From positions 806,186 through 870,185 of the forward strand of contig AZWL01000001.1 in the NCBI GenBank assembly GCA_000514715.1: 64,000 nucleotides of DNA, written 5' to 3'. The notes beneath the pieces were generated by a model. It did not search any database. It saw only the letters and a program-made list of their open reading frames with translations, and had not been told where the DNA came from. This document shows positions 8,302 to 16,808 of the stretch, piece after piece. Source of the DNA: Streptomyces sp. CNH099. GTDB lineage: Bacteria > Actinomycetota > Actinomycetes > Streptomycetales > Streptomycetaceae. Both the position numbers and the translations under genes were made by a program. Position 1 is the first letter of the stretch. Each line of letters begins with the position of its first letter.

Positions 8302-8596
8302 GTACCCAGCGCCGGGGTGAGCGGGCACACCACGGCCGTCCGCCGTCCTCGTGACAGCACCGGACACCGGTGCCGGTATCCGGATAGGACATCTCGGTTT
8401 CGTCGACGATCCCGGTATTGCCGCCGCCACCGAGATGGTCGACGATCCCAGCGAGCTTCCGCAGCCGAACTGCGGGGCTGACGGTGTAGCCTCGCTCGCT
8501 CACGGCCCGAGTCCGCTGCCCGGACGCCGGCCGCGGCTGGTGGCGCACGAGACGTGTTCCCCCGCCACACGGCCATGGCGGACGACCAGGAGCTGG

Positions 8597-9289
8597 TTAG
8601 CCGATGCCGGGCCTGGCCGCGTCGGTCACGGCGACGGTTTCGCCGAAGTCAGCCAGCTGCCGGTCGGACCAGCCCAGTCTCGCGGGAGCCTGGATGTGGA
8701 CCCAGTTGCCGTTGTCGTCCTGGTAGTGGAGCACGGCTTGGTCGCGGTGGGTGACGACGCCGGGCCACTCCCCCACCTGAACCGGTGTGCCGTCGTCCGG
8801 GAGCTTCTTCTGCTCGCTCTTGGAGTACACGGTGACGACCAGTTTCCCCATGAAATTGTCAGGATGGGTGGTGTCGCCGTTCGGCGCGATCGTGAGGGAG
8901 AACTCGTTCGAGCCCTGGATGAACCAACCGTCGGGCACCTTGTCGACGATGAAGCCCTCCGGTTGCTCACCGGACCACGCCACCAGGCTCACTCCGGTGC
9001 TCTTCCGCGTGGGAGAGTCGGTCGGCTGGGCGGGACCGGTCACGCGGTCGCGGCCGGCGTCAGCGGGACCAGCGGGGTCGGTGTCGACCGCGTCGGTCCA
9101 GACGAGCGCCGAGCCGGCCAGGGCGCCGGCCGCGAGCGTGGCTCCGACGGACGAGGCGATCAGGCGCGTGCGCCGCTTCCGTGCCAAGCCGGCTCGGCCG
9201 CGCTGCACGTCGGCTTCGATCGTTTCCGCCGATGGGCCGGCCTCGGTCGACCGCGCCGCATCGGCCAGCAGTCGTTCGATGTCACTCAT
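8597..9289 (-). CDS. Membrane-anchored protein coupled to a SigE-type sigma factor, putative anti-sigma or sensor
   Basis: A protein of 230 residues: a short acidic cytoplasmic N-terminus (residues 1-30), a basic patch R-K-R-R-T-R near 38, one membrane segment (about 42-63), then an extracytoplasmic domain with no recognised family. Its ATG overlaps the stop of the sigma-factor gene (ATGA), so the two are translationally coupled. This layout is typical of SigE-type sigma factors paired with a single-pass partner. No zinc anti-sigma motif (HxxxCxxC) is present, so direct anti-sigma activity is only inferred. Confidence 0.65.
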   Translation of the reverse strand: MSDIERLLADAARSTEAGPSAETIEADVQRGRAGLARKRRTRLIASSVGATLAAGALAGSALVWTDAVDTDPAGPADAGRDRVTGPAQPTDSPTRKSTGVSLVAWSGEQPEGFIVDKVPDGWFIQGSNEFSLTIAPNGDTTHPDNFMGKLVVTVYSKSEQKKLPDDGTPVQVGEWPGVVTHRDQAVLHYQDDNGNWVHIQAPARLGWSDRQLADFGETVAVTDAARPGIG

Positions 9290-9852
9290 GTGTGGTTCCT
9301 TCGAGCCTCGGTTGGTGTCGGGACAGCGGGGCCGCGTGTCTCGTCGGGCGGCGATTCGGACAGTGCCGCCCGCAGCCGATCCAGGCCGTGAGCGGTTTGG
9401 CTCTTGACGTTGCCCTCGCTGCAGCCCAGGGCATCGGCGGTGTCCGCGACGCTCACGTCGAGTACGTGTCGGAGAATGACGGTGGCCCGCATCCGAGGCG
9501 GCAGTTCGGCCAGCGCCCGGAAGACAGCCGCGTCCGGGTCTGTTGGAGCAGGCTGGACAACGGCGACGTCGGGGGGCTCGGCGCAGGCCTCCTCGTGTCG
9601 GGTGTGCGACCGGCGCCGGTCGTCTATGTGGGCGTTGGTCAGGATCTTGCGGGCGTACTGCTCCCGGGTGCCGGGCCGAATCCTCCGCCAGTTCAGGTAC
9701 ATCCGCAGCATCACGATCTGCACGAGGTCCTCGGCCCGGTGCGAGTTGCCTGCGGAGAGCAGCGTCGCGGCACGCAGGAGCGAGGACCTGCTGTGGGCGA
9801 CGAAGGTGCGGAACTCGTCCTCCCAAGCAGCTGAGTCACGTTTCCACCTCAT
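9286..9852 (-). CDS. SigE-family ECF RNA polymerase sigma factor
   Basis: A protein of 188 residues. Region 2 is seen as A-E-D-L-V-Q-I-V-M-L-R-M-Y, and region 4 as L-P-P-R-M-R-A-T-V-I-L-R-H followed by the helix-turn-helix A-L-G-C-S-E-G-N-V-K. This matches the actinobacterial SigE-type (often called SigE/ECF41-like in annotation) class of small sigma factors. It starts at ATG 9852 and overlaps its membrane partner gene by 4 bases. It should direct transcription in response to an envelope signal sensed by the partner. A long upstream gap of 567 bases precedes it. Confidence 0.88.
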   Translation of the reverse strand: MRWKRDSAAWEDEFRTFVAHSRSSLLRAATLLSAGNSHRAEDLVQIVMLRMYLNWRRIRPGTREQYARKILTNAHIDDRRRSHTRHEEACAEPPDVAVVQPAPTDPDAAVFRALAELPPRMRATVILRHVLDVSVADTADALGCSEGNVKSQTAHGLDRLRAALSESPPDETRGPAVPTPTEARRNHT

Positions 9853-10419
9853 GCCCCTTGTACGCACGGGAGGATCGGCCGGGTTGTACGGCCGGCGGTA
9901 CCCAGGGGCGATGTGCCCGCGGTGCCCGCGGTGCCTGCCGGCCGGTCGGGCCGGCAAGGCCGGCGCGGCCGCACCTGCCGGCCCACTGCTGGGACCCGCG
10001 CTCCGGCACCGGGCGAACCCCTGCCCGCCGAACGGCGGCGACCCCGTCGACGTAGTCGCCGCCTTCGCCCTCGACGTCCTTTGTCGAGCCCGAGCCGACG
10101 CCTGTACCGTGAACCCACCCCGCCGCATCACGAGCGCCGGGCCCTCCCGATCGCGAATCGGATGGTGACGACCGTGGGCGGCGAGAAGAGCGGTGTCTGT
10201 GCTTCGGTGCGGCAACGTCGAGTCGGCCGGCGGTCTCCACGCGGCACGGCTCGGCAGAGCGTCCAGGTGAACAGCGACGCCGGACCACGTCAAGGTGGTC
10301 GCGAACGGGGACGTGGCGCTCGCCACCGCCGGGGCCTGTGGCGGTACCCTCAGGCCTGCGCCGACTGGAGCACGCGCCCCCGCACGCTGACTCCGACCTG
10401 AGCATCGGAGGTTGCGGCC
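9853..10419. other. Intergenic region between sigma factor and SLOG gene
   Basis: No gene is supported over 567 bases. The translations on both strands are low-complexity Arg/Pro/Ala-rich and show no family motif. Short direct repeats occur (GCCCGCGGT twice near 9917-9935; GCCGGC-rich palindromes near 9938-9980). It presumably contains the divergent promoters of the sigma-factor and SLOG genes. Confidence 0.4.
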
Positions 10420-10896
10420 GTGACGCGGATCGGCGTGACCGGACACCGGGACATTCCCGCCGCCGCCCTGGAGTCCGTACGCTCGGGCATCCGGGCGACG
10501 CTGTGCAGGCGCAGCGTGGTGGAAGCGCTGAGCAGTCTCGCGGCGGGTGCCGACCAGCTCTTCGCGGACATCGCTCTGAGCTGCGGCGTCCCGGTCACGG
10601 CGGTCATCCCCGGCATGGACTACGAGCGGAGTCTCGGCACCGGAGACGCACTGACCGGCTACCGCCGGCTGCTGACGTCGAGTGTGTCCCAGGTGCGGTT
10701 GCCGCGCGAGGCGAGCGACGAGGCGGCCTACCGCGCGGCGGGACGCTGGATCGTCGATCATGTCGACTCCATGGTCGCCGTCTGGGACGGGTGTCCCGCG
10801 CGAGGGCCGGGCGGCACGGGGGAGGTGGTGGCGTACGCGCACCGCGTCGGTGTCCCGGTGACCGTGGTGTGGAGCCCCGGGGTGCGCCGGCGGTGA
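10420..10896 (+). CDS. SLOG-like nucleotide-sensing protein
   Basis: A 158-residue Rossmann-like protein from GTG 10420. The N-terminus V-T-G-H-R, the central G-A-D-Q-L-F-A-D-I-A segment, the late V-D-S-M-V-A-V-W-D-G and G-G-T-G-E-V-V pattern with the final strand V-P-V-T-V-V-W match the SLOG (SMF/LOG-like) superfamily, which binds nucleotides or related ligands. SLOG proteins are known partners of SLATT membrane proteins in predicted anti-phage conflict systems. Here a SLATT gene lies 38 bases away, convergent. Function as a signal sensor is inferred. Confidence 0.65.
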   Translation: MTRIGVTGHRDIPAAALESVRSGIRATLCRRSVVEALSSLAAGADQLFADIALSCGVPVTAVIPGMDYERSLGTGDALTGYRRLLTSSVSQVRLPREASDEAAYRAAGRWIVDHVDSMVAVWDGCPARGPGGTGEVVAYAHRVGVPVTVVWSPGVRRR

Positions 10897-10934
10897 GTCC
10901 GCCGCGGTCCTCGCGCCCCGCGGGCCGGAAGCCG

Positions 10935-11852
10935 TCAGGAGCCGAACCGCCCCAGCCAGTCGGTGTGCTGGGGGGAGACCAGCCGCTCTGTCTCCGCCAC
11001 CGCGTCTGCCCAGCTCTCCTCCGTCACCGTGGTACCCATGGCGACGCGCATCGTGTCCAGTTCCTGCTCGACGCGGGAGTGGGCGTAGGTGAGCGGCCGG
11101 TGCCGCCGCACTTCATGCCAGGCCACCGCGGCGGCCGCGGCTGCGGAGAGCAGGCCGGTGAGGTCCCAGCCGCCTGTCATCCCCACGGTGCGCAGCACCG
11201 CCGCCACCAGCGCGACGAACGTCAGGCCGGCGGTCACGGACGACCAGCGGACGGCGGCCTGGTGTTCCTGGACCGACTTGTTCCGGTACCAGACGAGCTG
11301 TTCCAGCACCCGTTCCCGCAGGTAGAAGTTGCGGCGGGCCTCGAAGGACGTGGCCCGTACCGCGCGCATGGCCGGGGTGATCTGCCCGGCCCCGAGCAGG
11401 TCGGAGGTGGCGCGGGAGTCCTCCCACCCCACTTGCCGCAGTTCGCTGAGGCGTTCCTCCAGGCGTTCCGCGAACAGCGCGTCCGGGTTGGGCACGCCCG
11501 TGTGGAGTGGACCGCCACGGACCATGTAGTGCCACGCTAGCGACTTGACGGTCTCGGCGACGGCCCGGTGCACCTGCCACGCGGCCCGGGCTCGCCGGCG
11601 CGCGGTGTGCAGCCCGACGGCGATCGTCAGCCCGTACAGGACCGCCGCGAGGGCGGTCGGCGCCCGGGTGTCCGTCTGCTCGGCGGCCATCGCCGCGGTG
11701 GCGGCCAGCAGCAGGATCGTCAGATGCAGGCGTATCGACTGAAAGGACTCCCGCTGCCGGACGATTGCCTCAAGGTCGTTCACACGGAACAGCGGCGGAA
11801 GATCCTGGTCACGTAATGTGGTGCTCGGCCCCGGAGTTCTCGCAGCGGCCAT
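10935..11852 (-). CDS. SLATT/DUF4231 four-TM membrane effector
   Basis: A 305-residue protein with two pairs of membrane helices (about 42-57 and 65-83; about 204-222 and 228-243) separated by a soluble helical region. Each pair is followed by a basic, helical segment (e.g. V-E-Q-E-L-D-T-M near the C-terminus). This is the arrangement of SLATT/DUF4231 proteins, proposed pore-forming effectors linked with SLOG sensors. The two pairs suggest an internal duplication. Codon 13 is TTA (11814-11816), a rare bldA-dependent codon in streptomycetes. It is convergent with the SLOG gene and divergent from fxsA. Confidence 0.7.
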   Translation of the reverse strand: MAAARTPGPSTTLRDQDLPPLFRVNDLEAIVRQRESFQSIRLHLTILLLAATAAMAAEQTDTRAPTALAAVLYGLTIAVGLHTARRRARAAWQVHRAVAETVKSLAWHYMVRGGPLHTGVPNPDALFAERLEERLSELRQVGWEDSRATSDLLGAGQITPAMRAVRATSFEARRNFYLRERVLEQLVWYRNKSVQEHQAAVRWSSVTAGLTFVALVAAVLRTVGMTGGWDLTGLLSAAAAAAVAWHEVRRHRPLTYAHSRVEQELDTMRVAMGTTVTEESWADAVAETERLVSPQHTDWLGRFGS

Positions 11853-11934
11853 TCCCGCCCCCCACCCACGCAGGTGCCCTCGTTCTTACCCGCCTTGTGG
11901 ACTAATCACTCCGGGTCTGTCCACTCCGGGTGCA

Positions 11935-11957
11935 GCACGGTGCTATACACTCCGTGC
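11935..11957 (+). promoter_or_regulatory. Candidate fxsA promoter with inverted repeat
   Basis: TATACA (11944-11949), a good -10-like hexamer, lies inside a short inverted repeat GCACGG (11935-11940) / CCGTGC (11952-11957), about 130 bases upstream of fxsA. Two direct repeats of CACTCCGGGT occur just upstream. This could be a repressor-controlled promoter of the fxs operon. No consensus -35 is obvious. Confidence 0.35.
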
Positions 11958-12077
11958 TCTCGCCGGGGTTGTTCCGGCAGGAATCGTCGGACAGTTCCAG
12001 TCCTCCCCAGGTGATCGGCTCAGGATCGGTCGCAGGCTGACCCGGGGCGGCTGGCCCGAGCCAAAGGGTCTGCAGTC

Positions 12078-12260
12078 ATGCACCTTCCAGTGACCGCGTT
12101 GAAGCGGCGATCTTCCACCCCCCGGTCCGTGGGCAAGCAGCATGTCCCTCTTTCCGCCGCCGGGCCCGGCCACGCCGAGGCACTGCGCTCCGCCTGGCGT
12201 GTGACGGACTTCGCGGGCGAGTCACCCACGAAACCGATCACTTTCGACTCGGCGCTCTGA
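12078..12260 (+). CDS. fxsA: FxSxx-COOH RiPP precursor peptide (FxsA)
   Basis: A 60-residue peptide whose last five residues are F56-D-S-A-L60, which fits the FxSxx-COOH rule defining FxsA precursors. The Phe-x-Ser unit is the known target of FxsB radical SAM enzymes, which make a three-residue cyclophane. The rest is a leader rich in basic and hydroxyl residues. ATG 12078 has AAGGG about 10 bases upstream. It lies 120 bases before fxsB, with fxsC and fxsT following, which is the established gene set. Only one FxS motif at the extreme C-terminus is present. Confidence 0.85.
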   Translation: MHLPVTALKRRSSTPRSVGKQHVPLSAAGPGHAEALRSAWRVTDFAGESPTKPITFDSAL

Positions 12261-12380
12261 CCTCGTCTCCCCGCCACCCGATCGGGTACACCCTGGCGTC
12301 ACAGGCTCGCGGTAACACCGTGGTGAGAGCGGCAAGACTCTGCTAACGCAGCACGTTCAGCCTTCGGGACGCAGCGACGC

Positions 12381-15362
12381 TTGCGATACTTGGGTGTGAC
12401 GAGCATCCCGATGCCGCCTCCGCTCCGGCAGGTGGTCCTCAAGCTGCACAGCAGATGCGACCTGGCCTGCGATCACTGCTATGTGTACGAGCACGCCGAC
12501 CAGAGCTGGAGAGCGCGGCCGATCGTCATCTCCGAGGACACGGTCAAGCATGTCGCCCACCGGCTCGCCGCCTACGTGGAAGAACGAGGCCTGGACTCCG
12601 TCTCGGTGATCCTGCACGGCGGCGAGCCCCTGCTCGCGGGCCCCGCCCGGCTCCGCAGCACGTGTGCGGAGCTCACCCGGGCCATCACCCGGGTCGCCCG
12701 CCTCGACCTCCGCATTCACACCAACGGCGTGCAGCTCAGCACCCGCCATCTTCAGGTTTTCCGGCAGTTCGGCGTCAAGGTCAGTATCTCCCTCGACGGC
12801 GACCGGACCGCCAACGACCTCCACCGGCGTGACCGCAGGGGCGGAAGCAGCTACGACCGGGTCATCCGCGCGGTCCGGCTGCTGCGCACGCCGGAGTACC
12901 GTCACCTGTTCACGGGTCTGCTCTGTACCGTCGACCTGCGTAATGACCCCGTAGCCGTACACAAGGCGCTCACAGCGCTCGACCCACCCCGTATCGATTA
13001 CCTGCTGCCCCACTCCACCTGGGAGAGCCCTCCGCCCCGGCCGGACGCGGGCTCCCCGACCCCGTACGCCGACTGGCTGCTGAAGATCTTCGACCTGTGG
13101 CAGGACCAGGGGCGCGGCGTCCGCGTGCGCACATTCGAGTCGGTGCTCAGCACCCTGCGCGGCGGTCCCAGCCTGACCGAGGCCATGGGGCTGGCGCCCT
13201 CGGACCTGGCGGTGGTCGAGACCGACGGCTCGTTCGAGCAGGCCGACTCGCTCAAGACGGCGTACCACGGGGCGCCGGCCACCGGGTACGACGTCCACTG
13301 GAACAGCTTCGCGGAGTTGGCCGAGCATCCGGGTGTACGGGCCCGCCAGGCGGGCATCGACGGGGTCAGCGCGGAGTGCCGCCGATGCCCTGTGGTGCAG
13401 TCCTGCGGCGGCGGCCTGTACGCGCACCGGTACAGCGCGGAGCGCGGCTTCGACAACCCCTCCGTGTACTGCGCCGATCTGCGGGCCCTCGTCGACGGGG
13501 TGGCCGAACGGATCACGGACAGGACCCGCAGCCCGGCGGTGCACAGCGACGACGAACTCCGCTTCGCCCAGGAGCGGCTGACCCGCGACCTACTCTCCCA
13601 CCTGCACCACCGCCACGCCGGGACTGCGGAGTGGGACGAGGCCTGGCGGCTCCTGGTGCGCCTCGACTCCGACGAGGCCACAGCCCTCCACCTCAACGCA
13701 CTGCTCGCCCACCCCTACGTCCGCACCGCAGTGCGCCGCGCGCTCACCGAGGAGGAGCCGGTCGACGCCGGCCTACTGGCCTCCGTGGCCATGGCCGCCG
13801 CCGTACGGGCACGGGCGGAGGCGGCGCTGACGTGGGACCTTACGAAGCCGGAGCTGCACCTGCCGACGCTGGGCACGCTGCGGCTGCCCGGTCCCGGCCT
13901 GGTCGACGTCCGGTCCTCCGGCCGCCGGATCGTCGTGCGGCGGGGCCCGGACTCCTACGATACCGGCGACCCCGAGCGATGGCGGCCACTGCGCTCCTGG
14001 GACTCCGCGGCCCAACGGGACGGCACGACCGCCCCACGCCTCCTCGTCGACGACGCCGACCCGTACCGCGACTGCTTCCCCCGCCCCGCCGCCGGTCCGC
14101 TGAACTCCGACGACCTCGGCGCTTTCCTGGAACGGCTGTCCACCGGATACGCCTTGCTGCACGCGCGCACACCCGGCTGGTGGGAGAGCGACGGCGCCTG
14201 GCTCGTCACCACCGTCACCCCGCTGGCGGCGGGCGCAGGGCTGAGGCTCGGCGCACACGGACTGGGTGCGCTGGGCGTGGGCGTCGACATCGACCCCGGG
14301 GAGTTCGCCCGCGCCCTGCCGCGTGTGGCGCGGCGGGCGAGGTTCGCCGCACTACGGGAGACGGCGGACCTGGCCGTGCCCGGCAGCCCCGCGGAACGGC
14401 TGCTGGACGAGGCGGACGACTGGGTCGCCAAGGCATCCTTCTGGCAGCGGGACCCGGCCGCCGGCGCGGACCGCCGCGGCGACGCGCTCGACCGGGCCGG
14501 CCGGGCCCTGGTGGGACTCGGCACCCGTCCCCGACGCGAACTCACACCGAACGGCGCGGTGCTGGCGGGCAGCCTGTGGACGCAGTGGGCCGAGCAGCAC
14601 GGCCATGTCGCGCGGCTGGCCGGATTCTTCCGTGGACTGGGCGTACGAGAAGGCGGCTCCCTCCTCGTCCACGCCTCCCTGGGCGGCAGCGGACTGCCTC
14701 CCGACGAGGTGCGGGACGCGCTGCTGGACGTCCTCGGCCCCGGCGGCACGCTGGTCGTCCCGGCCTTCACGCCGGAGAACTCCGACACCTCCTCCGCCCA
14801 CCGGGCCCGTACCGCGGGCATGAGCGAGTGGGAGAAGGCGGGATTCCGCGCCTCGATGCCGCCGTTCGAGCCGGAGACCACCCCGTGCCCGGGCATGGGA
14901 GCGTTGGCGGAGTGCGTCCGCACGACACCCGGTGCCGTGCGCAGCGCCCATCCGCAGACCTCCTTCGCCGGCCTCGGGCCACGGGCAGCGGAGCTGCTCG
15001 GCGAGCACGACGTGACCTGCCATCTCGGGGAACGCTCGCCGCTGGCCCGGCTCTACCGGGACGGGGCCCAAGTACTGCTGCTGGGTGTGGGCTTCGAGGC
15101 GTGCAGCTCTTTCCATCTCGCCGAGTACCGGATGAATCCGGCCCGCCCCCTGCGAACCTATCGCTGCGTGCTGCGGGAGAAGGGATACTGGTTCGCGTAC
15201 GAGGATCTCGACCTGCAGGACGAGCACTTCGGTGAGATCGGCCGCATGCTGCCGCCAGAGCTCCTGACGGCCAATCAGGTGGCCGGCAAGCGGGCGACGT
15301 TGTTCGGCATGAAGGAGGCGGTCGACCACGCGGTCAGCTACATGGCCGCGTCTCGTCGTTGA
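12381..15362 (+). CDS. fxsB: FxsB-type radical SAM/SPASM cyclophane synthase fused to AAC(3)-like acetyltransferase
   Basis: A protein of 993 residues in three parts. Residues about 17-370 are an FxsB-type radical SAM/SPASM enzyme with the cluster motif C26-x3-C30-x2-C33, G-G-E-P, and a SPASM region (C-R-R-C-P, C-G-G-G) near 333-360. Residues about 390-740 resemble the domain that in related proteins carries an HExxH metalloprotease-like motif, but no HExxH is present here. Residues about 745-990 are AAC(3)-family N-acetyltransferase-like, with S-A-H-P-Q-T-S-F and H-L-A-E-Y. The start is uncertain (TTG 12381, GTG 12396 or ATG 12411). FxsB makes the Phe-Ser cyclophane on FxsA; the acetyltransferase may modify or detoxify the product. 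Fusion as one gene is clear. Confidence 0.82.
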   Translation: MRYLGVTSIPMPPPLRQVVLKLHSRCDLACDHCYVYEHADQSWRARPIVISEDTVKHVAHRLAAYVEERGLDSVSVILHGGEPLLAGPARLRSTCAELTRAITRVARLDLRIHTNGVQLSTRHLQVFRQFGVKVSISLDGDRTANDLHRRDRRGGSSYDRVIRAVRLLRTPEYRHLFTGLLCTVDLRNDPVAVHKALTALDPPRIDYLLPHSTWESPPPRPDAGSPTPYADWLLKIFDLWQDQGRGVRVRTFESVLSTLRGGPSLTEAMGLAPSDLAVVETDGSFEQADSLKTAYHGAPATGYDVHWNSFAELAEHPGVRARQAGIDGVSAECRRCPVVQSCGGGLYAHRYSAERGFDNPSVYCADLRALVDGVAERITDRTRSPAVHSDDELRFAQERLTRDLLSHLHHRHAGTAEWDEAWRLLVRLDSDEATALHLNALLAHPYVRTAVRRALTEEEPVDAGLLASVAMAAAVRARAEAALTWDLTKPELHLPTLGTLRLPGPGLVDVRSSGRRIVVRRGPDSYDTGDPERWRPLRSWDSAAQRDGTTAPRLLVDDADPYRDCFPRPAAGPLNSDDLGAFLERLSTGYALLHARTPGWWESDGAWLVTTVTPLAAGAGLRLGAHGLGALGVGVDIDPGEFARALPRVARRARFAALRETADLAVPGSPAERLLDEADDWVAKASFWQRDPAAGADRRGDALDRAGRALVGLGTRPRRELTPNGAVLAGSLWTQWAEQHGHVARLAGFFRGLGVREGGSLLVHASLGGSGLPPDEVRDALLDVLGPGGTLVVPAFTPENSDTSSAHRARTAGMSEWEKAGFRASMPPFEPETTPCPGMGALAECVRTTPGAVRSAHPQTSFAGLGPRAAELLGEHDVTCHLGERSPLARLYRDGAQVLLLGVGFEACSSFHLAEYRMNPARPLRTYRCVLREKGYWFAYEDLDLQDEHFGEIGRMLPPELLTANQVAGKRATLFGMKEAVDHAVSYMAASRR

Positions 15363-15476
15363 GGCGTGTGGGAGGCGGACCGTATGTGGGGGGGGCGGGG
15401 TACGGGGCAGGCCACCTGCCTCTGCCCGGACAACTCCCCTGGCGGGAGGATCAGCCGTCCGGAGGCAGGCGGTCAC

Positions 15477-16808
15477 ATGGAGACAGCGTGGTGGGAGCGG
15501 GCGGCGGACAACCAGCCCTATTTCTTTCTCAGTTATGCGCACATGCCGCGCTGGGAGCAGGGCGGCGGCGATCCCGACCACTGGGTGCACGTCCTGTACA
15601 AGGACTTGTGTGAGAACATCATGCATCTCACCGACCTGCCGGCGGGCGCACCCGCGGGCTTCATGGACCGGGAGCTGCGGTCCGGAGAAGGCTGGTCGGA
15701 GAAGCTCGCCGAGAATCTCGCCACCTGCCGGGTGTTCATCCCGCTGTTCTCGCCCCGCTACTTCGCCAGCGAGATGTGCGGCCGGGAGCTGTTCGCGTTC
15801 AACCAGCGCCTCGTCGACGCCCGGACGACCGGACTGGGGGCCATTCCCGCCATCGTGCCCGTGCTGTGGACCCGCGTCGACTACAGCCAGCTTCCGGAGT
15901 CTGTGGGGCACCTGCACATCGACAACTCCGCCTTCGGCGGCGCCCACGCCAACGAGGGCCTGTACCGGCTGATCAAGCTCAACCGCCGGCGGGACGAGTA
16001 CCAGGAGACCGTCCTGCAACTCGCCGAGCACATCGTACGCGTCGCCCAGGACTCGCCGCTGCCGCCCGGCACGCCCCGTGACTACGACGCCACGCCCAGC
16101 GCGTTCAAGCCACGCGGCCAGGGCACCCGCCGCATCCATCTGACGGTCGCCGCCCCCACCCGGGGCACCCTCCCGGAGCACCGCGACGTCCGCCCCTACG
16201 GGGAGCGGGCGCAGGACTGGAACCCTTACCACAGCGAGGCCACCCGCCCGTTGTCGGCACACGCCGCGGAGCTGATCCGCTCGCTCGACTACCGGGTCAC
16301 CGTCTCCTCCCTGGACGAGGCGGACGCCTCCCTCGGCGCGGAAAGGGAGGCCGGCGTCGAGGGAACCCCGGACGGCGACGCCGGGCCCGACCAGCCGCAC
16401 CTCCTGATCGTCGACCGCTGGGTGGCCACCGCCGAGAAGCACTGCGACGAGCTGAAGCGCTTGGACGGCCACGCCCAGTCCTGGATGAACGTGGTCGTCC
16501 CCTGGAACCACGCAGACATCCAGTGCCACAGCGCCGAGGGCGTGGAGCTTTGCCAGGTGCTCGAGGACCTGATGCCCAGGCTGCTCGACCGGGGGCGGCG
16601 CACCCCCTGGCACCGGGCCGTCGACGGCGTGCCCACGCTGAAGGAGTTCACCGACCTGCTACCGGCCGTCGTGGCCCACGCGGCCGGGCAGTTCCTCAGG
16701 CACGCGCACGCACATCCCCCCAGCGGGCCGCATGTCCCCAGACCGCGTCTCCTGGGCCCGGCACCGCCGGCCGACGCCCAGGGCCCCCACGAGGGAGGAG
16801 AGGAATGA
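15477..16808 (+). CDS. fxsC: FxsC, TIR-like protein of the FxSxx-COOH system
   Basis: A protein of 443 residues. The N-terminal domain (about 1-190) is TIR-like: Y-F-F-L-S-Y-A-H near residue 13, then D-R-E-L-R-S-G-E and C-R-V-F-I-P-L-F-S-P-R-Y-F-A-S-E-M-C strands, the pattern of FxsC proteins. The C-terminal half holds the FxsC-type region with V-V-V-P-W-N and L-M-P-R-L-L, followed by a flexible Pro/His tail. ATG 15477 is preceded by GGAGG. Its TGA overlaps the fxsT ATG (ATGA). TIR domains can cleave NAD or signal; no clear catalytic glutamate was assigned. It probably works with FxsT. Confidence 0.8.
   Translation: METAWWERAADNQPYFFLSYAHMPRWEQGGGDPDHWVHVLYKDLCENIMHLTDLPAGAPAGFMDRELRSGEGWSEKLAENLATCRVFIPLFSPRYFASEMCGRELFAFNQRLVDARTTGLGAIPAIVPVLWTRVDYSQLPESVGHLHIDNSAFGGAHANEGLYRLIKLNRRRDEYQETVLQLAEHIVRVAQDSPLPPGTPRDYDATPSAFKPRGQGTRRIHLTVAAPTRGTLPEHRDVRPYGERAQDWNPYHSEATRPLSAHAAELIRSLDYRVTVSSLDEADASLGAEREAGVEGTPDGDAGPDQPHLLIVDRWVATAEKHCDELKRLDGHAQSWMNVVVPWNHADIQCHSAEGVELCQVLEDLMPRLLDRGRRTPWHRAVDGVPTLKEFTDLLPAVVAHAAGQFLRHAHAHPPSGPHVPRPRLLGPAPPADAQGPHEGGEE

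Larger units (their letters stand above)
7974..8596. other. Gene-less, repeat-rich stretch
   Basis: No gene is supported. It holds the palindrome at 8040-8055, a perfect 15-base inverted repeat (8256-8270 and 8287-8301), and a nested repeat block: CATCTCGGT/ACCGAGATG inverted at 8390-8398 and 8429-8437, each followed by GTCGACGATCCC (8402-8413 and 8438-8449). Open frames cross it on both strands, but none shows a recognisable domain. It may be degraded mobile DNA. Confidence 0.5.

Noticed and set aside
8033..8548. Possible gene on the minus strand, 171 residues
   Set aside because: It shows no recognisable domain and crosses the inverted repeats. Possible but unsupported.
9286..10842. 518-residue frame including the sigma factor
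   Set aside because: Only the last 188 residues resemble a sigma factor; the upstream part is low-complexity and antisense to the SLOG gene.
12381..15362. Clinical aminoglycoside resistance gene
   Set aside because: The AAC(3)-like region is fused to a RiPP enzyme, and substrate cannot be inferred; a resistance role is not claimed.
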